Of a stretch of DNA of 64,000 nt, positions 9,260-18,854 are shown piece by piece. The stretch is taken from assembly GCF_028858535.1 (NCBI RefSeq), contig NZ_JAPMOU010000002.1, forward strand, positions 62,001-126,000. The letters are read 5' to 3'. This DNA comes from Spartinivicinus poritis (GTDB taxonomy: Bacteria > Pseudomonadota > Gammaproteobacteria > Pseudomonadales > Zooshikellaceae). Under the pieces are notes generated by a model. It made no database searches. It worked only from the letters and a program-made list of their open reading frames with translations, and was not told the DNA's origin. Both the position numbers and the translations under genes were made by a program. Within the stretch, counting starts at the first letter, position 1; every line of letters begins with the position of its first letter.

Positions 9260-11149
9260 ATGCAAGTAGAACAACTGGAAATCGTTAATTTTTTGGCTAA
9301 GCATCCACCATTTGATGAGCTACCGAGTGAGGCGCTTAAGCAGCTGGCTCAACAAACGGAAATTGCCTATTACCGGGCGGGCACTGACATTCTGGTTTAT
9401 GGTGACTCGATCCAGGATTTATTTGTTATTCGCAGTGGTGCAGTGGAAATTTATCGGCGTACTGGAGAGCTATATAACCGTTTGGCAGAGGGGGATGTGT
9501 TCGGCCAGATGGGGTTGATGATGAATCGTCGAGTTCGCTTTCCTGCCAAAGCCCTCGAAGATACCTTGGTTTATTGCATCCCTGCTGAGCAGTTCAGTGA
9601 ATATAACGACCGCTTTGAAACCTTTGCTGATTTTTTTGAAGCAGAGGGCGGTGAGCTATTGCGTCGTACTCTGTCCAGCCAGGCAGATAACAATGATCTG
9701 ACTACAGTAAAAATAAAATCGCTGCTAACCCGCGAAGCGGTGACTGCCCCTCGGCAAACCTCTGTTCGTGAAGCAGCATTGACCATGACGGAAGAGGGGG
9801 TGTCATCGTTATTAATTACCGATCCAGAAATGACGGTTAATGAAGATGAAGACAGTGGCCAGCTAATTGGAATTATTACCGATCGGGATTTACGCGAGCG
9901 AGTATTGGCGGCTGATATTTCCCGTGATACCCCGGTGGGAGACGTAATGACCACTGATGTAGCAGTGATTGATGACAATGCTTATGTGTTTGAAGCCATG
10001 CTGGCGATGCTGCGAGGTAATGTCCATCACCTGCCAGTGATGCGCCGCCATCATCCCATTGGAGTTGTGGCAATGTCTGATATTGTGCGTCATGAATCCC
10101 AAAGCAGTCTGTTATTAGTGCGGGGGATTTTCGCCCAGCAAACCGTGGATGACCTGAAAAGCTACGCTCAGCAGCTACCTGCGGTATTTGTAAGAATGGT
10201 CAATGAAGATGCTAACTCACATATGATTGGTAGTGCCATGGCTTGGATTGGTCGTAGTTTTAAACAGCGGCTACTGGAGCTTGCGGAAGAAAAGTTAGGG
10301 CCACCCCCAGTGCCTTATTGTTTTTTGGCACTGGGCTCAATGGCTCGTGATGAACAGCTGATAGTGACTGACCAGGATAATGCGATCATTCTGGATAATG
10401 GCTATGACCTTGAACAGCACAATGGTTATTTTGAGCAGCTGGCTAACTTTGTCTGTGATGGGTTGGCAGCGTGTGGCTATGCTTACTGCAGTGGCGAAAT
10501 CATGGCATCTAATCCTCAATGGCGAATGACCTTAAGCCAGTGGAAAGAGCAGTTTGCCAACTGGATTGAAAACCCTGTCCCTGAAGCGCTGTTACACAGC
10601 TCGATTTTTTTTGATTTAGATGGGGTATGGGGAAAAACTAGCTGGGCCAAGCAGTTACAAACCTTTATTGCCAGGAAATCTCGCCAGAATCAGAAATTTC
10701 TTGCCTGCCTGGCGCGGAATGCGCTGAATCGAACACCCCCCTTAGGTTTTTTTAAAGGCTTTGTGATGGAACAGGATGGTCAGCATAAAAAGTCAATTAA
10801 CCTAAAGCGCCGAGGCACTGCACCCTTATCAGATGTGATCCGTGTTCATGCTCTGGCAGTCGGCTCCCGAGCGCAAAATTCGTTTGAGCGGCTTGAGGAT
10901 ATTATTGAGGCCAGTATTCTCCCCCCTGGAAAAGGTCAGGATTTAAGCGATGCGTTGGAGTATATCGCTATGGTGCGGATTCGCCACCAAGCCGCGGATA
11001 TTGAGCGAGGGGATGAGCCAGATAACAATATTGAGCCAGAAATGTTATCTACCTTTGAGCGACGTAATCTTAAAGAGGCCTTTCAGGTGCTGGATAAGGC
11101 CCAAAGCTTTTTGAAGTATCGCTATCATGCATCGAAAGCATTGAGGTAG
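9260..11149 (+). CDS. cNMP-binding/CBS/DUF294 nucleotidyltransferase
   Basis: Cytoplasmic protein of 629 residues with four parts: a cyclic-nucleotide-binding fold (about 15-140, with ELYNRLAEGDVFGQMGLM), a CBS pair (about 150-280, with GIITDRDLRERV and MTTDVAVI), a DUF294 nucleotidyltransferase resembling the GlnD catalytic domain (GSMARDEQLIVTDQDNAI near 358, with the G-S...D-Q-D metal site), and the DUF294 C-terminal domain. Family members are thought to modify a partner protein or nucleotide in response to adenylate ligands, but no target is established. The following DnaQ-like exonuclease begins 12 bases after its stop, so the two are co-transcribed. In many gammaproteobacteria this pair lies next to DUF4212 and an SSS symporter. 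Here those are about 12 kb away. Confidence 0.9.
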   Translation: MQVEQLEIVNFLAKHPPFDELPSEALKQLAQQTEIAYYRAGTDILVYGDSIQDLFVIRSGAVEIYRRTGELYNRLAEGDVFGQMGLMMNRRVRFPAKALEDTLVYCIPAEQFSEYNDRFETFADFFEAEGGELLRRTLSSQADNNDLTTVKIKSLLTREAVTAPRQTSVREAALTMTEEGVSSLLITDPEMTVNEDEDSGQLIGIITDRDLRERVLAADISRDTPVGDVMTTDVAVIDDNAYVFEAMLAMLRGNVHHLPVMRRHHPIGVVAMSDIVRHESQSSLLLVRGIFAQQTVDDLKSYAQQLPAVFVRMVNEDANSHMIGSAMAWIGRSFKQRLLELAEEKLGPPPVPYCFLALGSMARDEQLIVTDQDNAIILDNGYDLEQHNGYFEQLANFVCDGLAACGYAYCSGEIMASNPQWRMTLSQWKEQFANWIENPVPEALLHSSIFFDLDGVWGKTSWAKQLQTFIARKSRQNQKFLACLARNALNRTPPLGFFKGFVMEQDGQHKKSINLKRRGTAPLSDVIRVHALAVGSRAQNSFERLEDIIEASILPPGKGQDLSDALEYIAMVRIRHQAADIERGDEPDNNIEPEMLSTFERRNLKEAFQVLDKAQSFLKYRYHASKALR

Positions 11150-11161
11150 AGGGGGTGTTGA

Positions 11162-11863
11162 GTGGCTGATTTAACATCTGCTTGGCAGGAGCGATACGCT
11201 CAGCTACAGGCCAGCAGTCAGGATGAGCGGTTGCAGCGTTTTTATGCGGCAGGCATGGTTGCTGGTAATACACCCATCAATAGTGTGCCACTGGTGGCGT
11301 TGGACTTTGAAACCACCGGGTTGGATGCTGAGCAGGATGATATTGTTAGTATTGGGCTGGTACCTTTCACCTTGCAGCGGATTTTTTGTCGGGATGCTGC
11401 TGAATGGATTGTTAAACCGGTGCAGCCTTTGGCAGAAGAGTCTGTCATTATCCATGGTATCACTCATTCTGAAGTTAACTCTGCACCTGACTTACAGCAT
11501 TTTCTTGAGCAAGTACTGTTGGCATTGGCTGGTAAAGTCGTGGTGGTGCACTATCGACAGATAGAGTGTAATTTTTTTTCTAAAGCCCTGTTACGACGTA
11601 TTGGGGAAAGCATCCAGTTTCCTGTCATTGATACATTAGAATTGGAGCAGCGAGCACTAAGGGCGCGGCAAGGGTTAGTGGGGCGTTTGTTACAAAAACC
11701 AATGGGCTCTGTAAGGTTGGCTGACTGTCGGAAACGCTATTCTTTACCTTACTATCATCCTCACCATGCTATGACTGATGCTTTAGCAACGGCGGAGTTA
11801 CTGCAAGCACAAGTAGCGCATCATTATCGATCTGATACACCAGTAGCGCAGCTTTGGAATTAG
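11162..11863 (+). CDS. DnaQ-like 3'-5' exonuclease (DEDDh)
   Basis: Product of 233 residues with the exonuclease fold of the DnaQ/RNase T superfamily. The first acidic motif is LDFETTGLD (about residue 48), the middle one lies around HYRQIECNF, and the last is HHAMTDALATAEL, giving the DEDDh active-site set. The N-terminal 40 residues (ending AAGMVAGNTPINSVP) look like those of the exonucleases linked to DUF294 proteins. The start is GTG at 11162, preceded by a strong AGAGGGGGT ribosome site. A downstream ATG would remove the conserved N-terminal helix. The substrate (DNA, RNA or a signalling nucleotide) cannot be read from sequence. It is the second gene of a two-gene operon and is closed by a strong terminator. 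Confidence 0.9.
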   Translation: MADLTSAWQERYAQLQASSQDERLQRFYAAGMVAGNTPINSVPLVALDFETTGLDAEQDDIVSIGLVPFTLQRIFCRDAAEWIVKPVQPLAEESVIIHGITHSEVNSAPDLQHFLEQVLLALAGKVVVVHYRQIECNFFSKALLRRIGESIQFPVIDTLELEQRALRARQGLVGRLLQKPMGSVRLADCRKRYSLPYYHPHHAMTDALATAELLQAQVAHHYRSDTPVAQLWN

Positions 11864-11882
11864 TTTGAATAGAGACAGAGGC

Positions 11883-11923
11883 CATCACTAAAAAAACCGG
11901 CATTTGCCGGTTTTTTTAGTGAT
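11883..11923. terminator. Bidirectional rho-independent terminator
   Basis: A near-perfect inverted repeat of about 19 bases per arm (CATCACTAAAAAAACCGGCA and its complement) with a tiny loop. The A-run on one side and T-run on the other allow it to end transcription of both converging genes, the exonuclease and the BCCT transporter. Confidence 0.95.
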
Positions 11924-11935
11924 GGATGATAAGCG

Positions 11936-13507
11936 TTAATGCTTTTCTGTTCGCAACCCGATGACTAAGCTGACGCACATCAACAGTAATACAATAGTGA
12001 ACGGTAAGCCGGTAGATATGGCCCCTGCCTGTAAGGCCTGAATGGCTTCTGTACCACCAATCCAGAGCAAGGCAGCAGCGATTGCCCCTTCAATAGAAGC
12101 CCAGAAAACTCGCTGAGGCACGGGGGCATCAATTTTTCCGCCTGCCGTGATGCTATCAATTACCAATGAGCCTGAGTCGGAGGAGGTAATAAAAAACACT
12201 AGCACCAATATAATAGCTGTTACTGAAAGTAGCGTACCCATGGGCAATTGCTCAAACATTTGGAACATGGCTAGCGGTACTTCAGTCAAACCTTTTTCGC
12301 CTAGTGCACCGACACCTGCCATCACTTGGTCAAGAGCAATACCACCGTACACCGACATCCAAAGTACTGTAACAGCTGTTGGTACGAGTAATACCGCTGC
12401 AATAAACTCACGAATGGTACGACCTTTTGATACACGAGCAATAAACATCCCTACAAATGGTGACCAGGAAATCCACCAAGCCCAATAGAACACAGTCCAA
12501 CCTTGGAACCAGGCTTCATCTTCACGTCCGTGGGGGTTACTCAGAGGAATAATATTTTTCAGGTAAGCAGCAATGGTGGTTGGGATATTTCCCATGGCAA
12601 CAGCAAGCGCTAAAAAAGTCACCAAGATCAATAGAGCAAAAGCAATCACCATATTGATGTTACTGAGTAGCTTAACCCCGCCTTCAATACCACGCATAAC
12701 AGAGAGAATCGCTAGTGCGGTAACTACGGCAATCACTATAATTTGCATGCCAATACCGCCATCGATACCAAATACATGGTTGATACCACTGGCGGCTTGC
12801 TGGGCACCTAAGCCCAGTGATGTTGCTAAGCCAAACAAGGTGGCCAGTACCGCCAGTATATCAATGATGTGACCTGGCCAGCCCCAGGCTCGGTCACCCA
12901 ATAGCGGATAAAAAATTGAACGAATAGAAAGGGGTAAGCCTTTATTGTAGGCAAAGAAGGCGAGCGACAAGGCAACAACACCATAAATAGCCCAGGGGTG
13001 TAAGCCCCAGTGATACATGGTGGCACCCATTGCGAGCTCAGCTGCTTCAGGGGTGTTAGCTTCGACACCAAGCGGAGTCTTATACCAGCCTGTGTAGTAC
13101 GCGACTGGTTCTGCAACACTCCAGAACATCAGGCCAATACCCATTCCTGCAGCAAACAGCATGGCTAGCCAGGACAGAGTCGAGTATTGAGGCTTGGCAT
13201 TGGCGCCACCTATTCGGATTTTGCCATAAGGTGATAAAAGTAAGATCAGGCAGAAAATAACAAAAATATTGCCAGACCAGATAAAGAGAGCGTCAAAGGT
13301 TCCTATAATATCCCACTTTAGCCCATCCAATGCTGACTTGGCGGTGGCTGGTTCTACGAGTAATACTGCAACCAGGAATATCAGAATCAACCCTGCACTG
13401 ATACCAAAAACCGGGTTGTGGACATCAAATCCCCACTTCTGGACATTATCCTGACCAACGGTGTAGTCAGTATTTTCTATACTATATTTATCGTGATGTT
13501 TTTCCAT
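11936..13507 (-). CDS. BCCT-family betaine/choline/carnitine transporter
   Basis: Inner-membrane secondary transporter of 523 residues with twelve predicted helices. BCCT signatures are clear: GMGIGLMFWSVAEPVAYY, the aromatic box WTVFYWAWWISWSPFVGMF, and FITSSDSGSLVIDS near the end. The family takes up quaternary ammonium compounds such as glycine betaine, usually driven by sodium, and commonly serves osmoprotection in marine bacteria. The exact substrate cannot be told from sequence. The N-terminal hydrophilic tail (MEKHHDKYSIENTDYTVGQ) and the short C-terminal tail lack the long regulatory extension of BetP. A GGAG lies just upstream of the ATG. It is monocistronic, with a long spacer on its upstream side. 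Confidence 0.93.
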   Translation of the reverse strand: MEKHHDKYSIENTDYTVGQDNVQKWGFDVHNPVFGISAGLILIFLVAVLLVEPATAKSALDGLKWDIIGTFDALFIWSGNIFVIFCLILLLSPYGKIRIGGANAKPQYSTLSWLAMLFAAGMGIGLMFWSVAEPVAYYTGWYKTPLGVEANTPEAAELAMGATMYHWGLHPWAIYGVVALSLAFFAYNKGLPLSIRSIFYPLLGDRAWGWPGHIIDILAVLATLFGLATSLGLGAQQAASGINHVFGIDGGIGMQIIVIAVVTALAILSVMRGIEGGVKLLSNINMVIAFALLILVTFLALAVAMGNIPTTIAAYLKNIIPLSNPHGREDEAWFQGWTVFYWAWWISWSPFVGMFIARVSKGRTIREFIAAVLLVPTAVTVLWMSVYGGIALDQVMAGVGALGEKGLTEVPLAMFQMFEQLPMGTLLSVTAIILVLVFFITSSDSGSLVIDSITAGGKIDAPVPQRVFWASIEGAIAAALLWIGGTEAIQALQAGAISTGLPFTIVLLLMCVSLVIGLRTEKH

Positions 13508-14333
13508 ACAGCTCCCCGATTTGAGTATAAACCTTTATAACTCTAACATTTTGAACTCAAAGAATAAAATCCTGCAATTCTTACCTATTTAGCATATGCT
13601 GGAAAATATTCGTTGTATGCCATGTTAAGTCGAGGCTGTCGCATTATTATTTTAGTGGCAAATACAGTGTTTTGGTGGTAGTAAGGCAAAAAACGATGTG
13701 ACATACGCGTAAACCTGCTTGGTGCATTTTTTAATCACCCCCAGCGACGCCGGATGAATAACGTATTTATTAAGCCTTGTCATTGTACACATTGAAATTC
13801 CATTTAATGTAGTTTTGCCTTGCTTTTCACTATGCATTGCTAAATGCGACATTCTCTTTTCTTTTTTTGCTTTTACTTTTGTTTATTAATAGTAAGCATT
13901 ATTAGCATTAAACACTATAGGTGTTGCTTAATACTATGAAAACCTATTATCCATAGAATCCTACTAATGTGCCAGGCTTTATTAAATAATGTTATTCACT
14001 TTGAGACGTGAGAGGAACATTTATAATTGATTTGTTGTTGATGGGGGTTATTGATGAAGGGTATTTTCAGAAGTTAATTAGGAACAGCATTTTAAGCTTT
14101 TAAATAAACTAAGCCTTCAAAAAAACTATACGCCTGAAACGTTACATGAATTGTCCAGATTAAGATTAAATTTGTTGTTAAGAAATAAACTCTCTAAGTA
14201 TGTCTATGCTTAGACAAACAAGGCTTCAGCTGGGCCAAGCTTCACTCGGTATTCTCTGGAAAATACCGGCGAGAACAGCACTGAGTGGTTATACTTGCTA
14301 TACATATGACGTTATCAGACAGGAATTTTTCCA
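13508..14333. other. Long intergenic spacer, possibly with gene debris
   Basis: Over 800 bases separate the divergent transporter and binding-protein genes. It is AT-rich. On the plus strand, short frames ending at 14211-14213 (TPETLHELSRLRLNLLLRNK, then LSKYVYA) and a short frame beginning at ATG 14041 lie in different phases, which may be a frameshifted relic, but I recognise no family. The 66-codon minus frame at 13652-13852 has no features of a gene. Confidence 0.4.
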
Positions 14334-15203
14334 ATGAGATGTATACTTCCGGCGTTCCTGCTATGTCTGTTATCTGTACAGTCGATGGCAGCTACCACAT
14401 TTACTTACAGGGCTCCAGAAAGTGGTAAAGATGCACGATATAACTATGATACATCTGTACTGGAGTTGGCACTGAAAAAAACCCGTGAAGCATATGGTGA
14501 TTATGTTCTAAAACCTAGTCCAGTAATGAACTTTGCGAGGGCGATTCGTTCGGCAGAGCAAAATCAGTATGAAAACTTCTTTTTCAAACAGTCATACGAT
14601 AGCGCCTTGGAACAAAAAGAACTTGTTTATGTTCCCTTTCCGATTGACCTTGGAATAGTGGGGTATCGAGTCTGCTTTCTCTCTAAAAAAATAAAAGAAA
14701 GGGTAGCGAGTGCAAAGTCTTTTGCTGAGTTAAGCCAATTTACTCATGGCCAGGGGGTCGGTTGGGCAGATACCAGAATTCTTGAAAATAGCGGCATGAA
14801 AGTGACCAGTGTGCATAATTATGAGAGTCTGTTTCACTTGGTTGCTGCTAATCGGTTTGATCTTTTTTGTCGCGGAGCCAATGAATTATATGAAGAATAT
14901 AATGCATACAAACATATTAAGAATCTTTCTTATGATACTTCTATGTCGATTGCTTATCCGCTGCCGCGTTTTTTTTATACCCATAAATCAAATACAGCTG
15001 CCATTGAGCGTGTCTATAAAGGACTTAGGATGGCCTATAAAGATGGTTCTTTAAAATTGCTTTGGTTAAAGTCCTATAAACAAAGTATTGATTTCGTTGA
15101 ACTGAGTAAACGACAAATTTACTGGATTGAAAACCCTAACTTAAAAGGGTTGGAATCAGATGAATATCGTCAGTATTTTTATGATCCATTTAAGGAAAAC
15201 TAA
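14334..15203 (+). CDS. Periplasmic substrate-binding protein, orphan, beside GGDEF-EAL
   Basis: Secreted protein of 289 residues with a classic signal peptide (MRCILPAFLLCLLSVQSMAA). The mature part has the layout of family-3-type solute-binding proteins: a first lobe with FARAIRSAEQ, then YVPFPIDLGIVGYRVCF, a second lobe around SVHNYESLFHLVAANRFDLFC, and a C-terminal helix pair. No ABC permease or ATPase gene is nearby. A membrane GGDEF-EAL gene starts 49 bases after its stop, so the two are probably co-transcribed and the binding protein may feed a ligand signal to that protein. This role is inferred from position. An AGGAA site lies about eight bases before the ATG. Confidence 0.8.
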   Translation: MRCILPAFLLCLLSVQSMAATTFTYRAPESGKDARYNYDTSVLELALKKTREAYGDYVLKPSPVMNFARAIRSAEQNQYENFFFKQSYDSALEQKELVYVPFPIDLGIVGYRVCFLSKKIKERVASAKSFAELSQFTHGQGVGWADTRILENSGMKVTSVHNYESLFHLVAANRFDLFCRGANELYEEYNAYKHIKNLSYDTSMSIAYPLPRFFYTHKSNTAAIERVYKGLRMAYKDGSLKLLWLKSYKQSIDFVELSKRQIYWIENPNLKGLESDEYRQYFYDPFKEN

Positions 15204-15252
15204 TGGTTAGATAGGGATATTAAGTCAGCCAGTTATTAAGTCAGATAATATT

Positions 15253-17325
15253 ATGTTGGCATCTAAGCATAAAAGCACTCATCGGTCGTTAGCAAAAAGT
15301 ACGTTAACTCACATATTATTGATAAGTTCAATAATTACTCTGGTTATTGTTTGCACACAAATTTACTCTGACTATCACGCTGATTTGAGCGTAATTGATG
15401 AACGATTGAATAATATAGAAAGAAGTTATTTAACTCCCATTGCCAAACAAGCATGGGATTATAATTTTGAAGCCCTTTCCGTCACCATTGATGGCATTGG
15501 TAAATTGCCAGATGTGGCATCTGTTAGCTTTGTTAATATTGAAAATAAAGCATTTGTTACAAATAAACGGGAAGATATAAAGTACCCTCGTGAACGAGTT
15601 TATCCCGTTAATTATATGGCCGGTGATCGTCCTGTCAAGGTTGGTCAGTTAACAGTAGTGGTCGAGTTAGCTAATGTGTATGAACGGCTAATTGATAAGT
15701 CTATCCTTATTGCTTTTTCTCAAGCAATAAAAACCTTTTTAGTGTCTGTGTTTATTTTGTATTTTATTTATAGATTAATAGTATCGAGAATAAATAAAGC
15801 AAAAGACTTTGCTGATGCTTTTTCATTAGATAACCTTGATACGGATGAAGAACCTGAATTTGATAGTAAAGACATCAAAAGTAATGATGAGCTGTCTCAA
15901 TTACTTAGAGCGATGGAAAAGATGAAAAAGCAGCTCAAGGAAGAAATAATGAAAAGAGAAAGAGATCAGCAAAAGCTATTTGAGCAAGCTAATTATGACT
16001 CGCTAACCAGGCTGGTTAATCGAAAATGTGCCTTCGATCGGTTGGAACTGCTATTAATACATGCTAAACGATATGATCAAGCGTTAGCTGTTATCTATTT
16101 AGACATAGACCACTTTAAGGATATCAATGACTCACTCGGCCATGATGCGGGTGATGAGCTACTGAAGGTATCAGCAGAACGCCTACGCAATACAGTGAGA
16201 AAAGGTGATATTGCCTGTCGATTAGGGGGGGATGAGTTTCTGCTGATTTTAACAAATTTAAATACACCGAATTCAGTCGAAATTGTTATTGAAAAGCTAG
16301 AAAACAGTTTTTCTAAATCGATGCACATATTAAAACACAACCTTTATGTGACACTCAGTATTGGTATTTCTATTTTTCCAGCTGATGGAGAAACGATGGG
16401 GCAGCTTATAAAGAATGCGGATACTGCTTTGTACAGTGCAAAAAAAGCAGGAAGAAATTGCCACCGGTATTTTGAGCCACAAATGAACAAGTGGGCTGAA
16501 AAACGCTTGGAAATTAGCTCCAGATTACGTAAAGCAATATCTGAAAATGAGTTTACCATTTATTGCCAACCGTTATTAAACATTAAAACCGGAAAAGTGG
16601 TGGGGGCTGAGGCACTTATCAGATGGTTTAATAAGGAAGATGGAGTAACCCCCCCTGATAACTTTATACCCTTATCGGAGGAAAATGGTCTTATTGTAGC
16701 GATTGGTGATCAAGTAGCAGAGTTAGTGCTTGCTACAGCGGTTAAATGGGAAATGACCTGGGGTAACTCATTTCGAATGGCAATCAATGTCTCTGCTCGG
16801 GAATTACGAGAGGCTAACTTTGTAGACCGTATTTCCAAGCAAATAAAAAAATATAATATTAGAAAGTCATCAATTGAAATAGAAGTAACAGAGCGTTTGC
16901 TACTGGATAAAAGCGATAAATCGGTAGAAAACTTATTAAAATTATCATCGTTTGGTATTAGACTGTCATTGGATGATTTCGGCACAGGCTACTCATCTTT
17001 AAGCTATTTACAAAAATACCCGTTTAGTACGTTAAAGCTGGATCGCTCTTTTTTGAAGAAAGTACCTCATGACAGAAAAAGTGCAGCACTCTCATCGGCT
17101 ATTATTCATTTGGCACATAGTTTAGGGTTTGAGGTAATAGCGGAAGGTGTTGAAACAGAAGAACAGTATCGATTTCTTGAGCGGGAAGGGTGTGATATTG
17201 TTCAAGGTTTTTTTATTGCAAAACCGATGAGTATCCAGGATTTTGAGCATTGGATGGATCAGTGCAATGGTACCGTTGGCTTTGATGTTGACACCCTTCA
17301 GCCGGCTAAACAGATCAATGTGTAA
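15253..17325 (+). CDS. Membrane GGDEF-EAL protein with periplasmic sensor
   Basis: Protein of 690 residues. Two membrane helices (about 20-40, HILLISSIITLVIVC; and about 160-178, TFLVSVFILYFIYRLI) flank a periplasmic sensor of about 120 residues of a type I cannot name; it contains the segment AWDYNFEALSVTIDGIGKLP. A charged linker or coiled coil leads to GGDEF (CRLGGDEF, about 325) and EAL (AEALIRWF, about 452, with DDFGTGYSS). Both catalytic signatures are intact, so it may be bifunctional. The gene follows the orphan binding protein closely, and the small sensor could dock the ligand-loaded binding protein. The ribosome site is weak, which suggests dependence on translation of the upstream gene. 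Confidence 0.92.
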   Translation: MLASKHKSTHRSLAKSTLTHILLISSIITLVIVCTQIYSDYHADLSVIDERLNNIERSYLTPIAKQAWDYNFEALSVTIDGIGKLPDVASVSFVNIENKAFVTNKREDIKYPRERVYPVNYMAGDRPVKVGQLTVVVELANVYERLIDKSILIAFSQAIKTFLVSVFILYFIYRLIVSRINKAKDFADAFSLDNLDTDEEPEFDSKDIKSNDELSQLLRAMEKMKKQLKEEIMKRERDQQKLFEQANYDSLTRLVNRKCAFDRLELLLIHAKRYDQALAVIYLDIDHFKDINDSLGHDAGDELLKVSAERLRNTVRKGDIACRLGGDEFLLILTNLNTPNSVEIVIEKLENSFSKSMHILKHNLYVTLSIGISIFPADGETMGQLIKNADTALYSAKKAGRNCHRYFEPQMNKWAEKRLEISSRLRKAISENEFTIYCQPLLNIKTGKVVGAEALIRWFNKEDGVTPPDNFIPLSEENGLIVAIGDQVAELVLATAVKWEMTWGNSFRMAINVSARELREANFVDRISKQIKKYNIRKSSIEIEVTERLLLDKSDKSVENLLKLSSFGIRLSLDDFGTGYSSLSYLQKYPFSTLKLDRSFLKKVPHDRKSAALSSAIIHLAHSLGFEVIAEGVETEEQYRFLEREGCDIVQGFFIAKPMSIQDFEHWMDQCNGTVGFDVDTLQPAKQINV

Positions 17326-17397
17326 ACTAACGCTTTACAGCAAAGCAAAACAGTTGCACACTAAACAGATACATACTGCTAAACAGGAGGAGGTGAC

Positions 17398-17475
17398 ATG
17401 ATGGTTATGAGTTTGATTACTGATATTGTGTTAACAAGGAAAAACACTATTGCGCTAGGGGATTGGTCTTTATAG
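17398..17475 (+). CDS. Candidate 25-residue small protein with perfect ribosome site
   Basis: A tiny frame MMVMSLITDIVLT followed by RKNTIALGDWSL. Its two tandem ATG codons follow AGGAGGAGGTGA, one of the best Shine-Dalgarno matches in the window. The first half is hydrophobic and the second polar, as in a small membrane-associated peptide or leader. It lies in the spacer between the GGDEF-EAL gene and rsgA. No homologue is recognised. It could be a real small gene, a leader, or chance. Confidence 0.35.
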   Translation: MMVMSLITDIVLTRKNTIALGDWSL

Positions 17476-17695
17476 TTTGTAGATGAATACTGTTTAAACT
17501 GACGGTAAGCAAGCAGTAATAATACTTTTCTGTCCCCTTTCTTTACTACTTGTATAGTTCTTTAGGCATATAGCTCTTATACGAGTACTTCGCTATTCTG
17601 GTGTTTTTCCTGTTCAAAAACGGCTTCTTAATTTCGTGGCATTGTATGCTGTTAATGCATCGATGCAGTGTTTTTTTGCGACAGGAGAAAGTGTC

Positions 17696-18778
17696 GTGCA
17701 ATTGGACAGATTACGTCGTTTTGGTTGGAAATCATTCTTCATGCAGCAGTTATCGCTGGTAGAGTGGGATAATTTTATTCCCGCTCGAATATCCAATATT
17801 CAACGTGACCGTATTTTCGTTGAAACTGAGCGGGGCAAACAGCTGTTGCGAGTAGGCAAGCAGGACTGCCCAATGAGTGCCTGGTTAGCGGTTGGTGACT
17901 GGGTTATTGCTGAAGAAAAAGAGGATTGTCTTTGGCTAACGCGCTTGTTAGACAGGAGTAGTTTATTACGTCGACAGGCTGCAGGGCAACAAACCAGGGA
18001 ACAGTTATTAGCGGCGAATGTTGACACCATGTTGTTAGTGACTTCGCTTAATCAAGACTATAACCTGCATCGTTTACAGCGATATATTATGGTTGCGCAT
18101 GATGCAGGGCTTGAGCCAGTGGCTGTGTTTACCAAGGCAGACTTAGTTGACAACCCTGAAAACTGGGTGGCTGATGTTGGCCATGAATTGAAGCTAAATG
18201 CTGTGGCAGTGAATGGCCTGGATTCGCAAGACGTGAGTAGTAAATTGGCTCCTTGGTTAGTACCTGGTGAAACATTGGTATTAATAGGTTCTTCAGGAGT
18301 TGGTAAATCCACCCTGATTAATGCAACTTTAGGTCAACAGGTGCTTGATACTGGGGGCATTCGTGAGAATGATGCTAAAGGACGTCATACAACAACAGGT
18401 CGATATCTACTGCATACTGAAACTGGTGTGAATATTATTGATACGCCTGGAATGCGGGAAGTTCAATTATGGTTAGAGGAAGGACAGTTAGCCGAAGTGT
18501 TTGACGATATTTTACAACTGGCTGATCAGTGTTATTTCAGAAATTGTCAGCATGGAGAAGAACCAGGATGTAAAATACAGTCTGCGCTTGAGACTGGCCT
18601 GCTAAGTCTTGATCGTTGGCAGCATTATTTGAAATTACAAAAGGAGGAAGCGCATCATTTAAGACAAGCGCAGGGTATTGCAGCACAGCGGCAGTATGTT
18701 AAGACGTTTGCAAAAATGGTGAAATCCAGCCAAACAGAAAAGCAGCAGTTTAAAAATGGAAAAGTGAAGGTGCGTTAA
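17696..18778 (+). CDS. rsgA: Ribosome small-subunit biogenesis GTPase RsgA
   Basis: Circularly permuted GTPase of 360 residues that checks late maturation of the 30S subunit. An N-terminal OB-fold (ARISNIQRDRIFVE) is followed by the permuted G-domain: G4 as TKAD (about 146), then G1 GSSGVGKST (about 198), G2 within GRHTTT, and G3 DTPGMRE (about 249). A zinc site follows (CYFRNCQHGEEPGC, about 279) and a helical C-terminus. All family motifs are present. The first ATG in frame is too far inside, so the start is GTG at 17696, with AGGAG eight bases upstream. Longer frames reaching 17636 lack a ribosome site. It stands alone; its usual neighbours orn and psd are not in the window. Confidence 0.93.
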   Translation: MQLDRLRRFGWKSFFMQQLSLVEWDNFIPARISNIQRDRIFVETERGKQLLRVGKQDCPMSAWLAVGDWVIAEEKEDCLWLTRLLDRSSLLRRQAAGQQTREQLLAANVDTMLLVTSLNQDYNLHRLQRYIMVAHDAGLEPVAVFTKADLVDNPENWVADVGHELKLNAVAVNGLDSQDVSSKLAPWLVPGETLVLIGSSGVGKSTLINATLGQQVLDTGGIRENDAKGRHTTTGRYLLHTETGVNIIDTPGMREVQLWLEEGQLAEVFDDILQLADQCYFRNCQHGEEPGCKIQSALETGLLSLDRWQHYLKLQKEEAHHLRQAQGIAAQRQYVKTFAKMVKSSQTEKQQFKNGKVKVR

Positions 18779-18797
18779 AAAGTAGGGTATGAAACCA

Positions 18798-18846
18798 CCA
18801 GTATTCCTCTACCAATTAGAGATGCCCTAAAGCTGAGGAATACTGG
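18798..18846. terminator. Inverted repeat after rsgA
   Basis: Perfect 12-base arms CCAGTATTCCTC and GAGGAATACTGG enclose a 25-base loop that itself can pair (CTCT/AGAG). It starts 20 bases after the rsgA stop. There is no T-run, so it may end transcription only weakly or stabilise the mRNA 3' end. Confidence 0.5.
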
Positions 18847-18854
18847 CTGTGTTG

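Noticed and set aside
12147-13119. Several open frames of 97-113 codons on both strands in the BCCT gene
   Set aside because: They lie within the conserved transporter sequence and have no independent coding features.
13652-13852. 66-codon minus-strand frame in the long spacer
   Set aside because: No ribosome site, no recognisable domain, and unlike neighbouring genes in composition.
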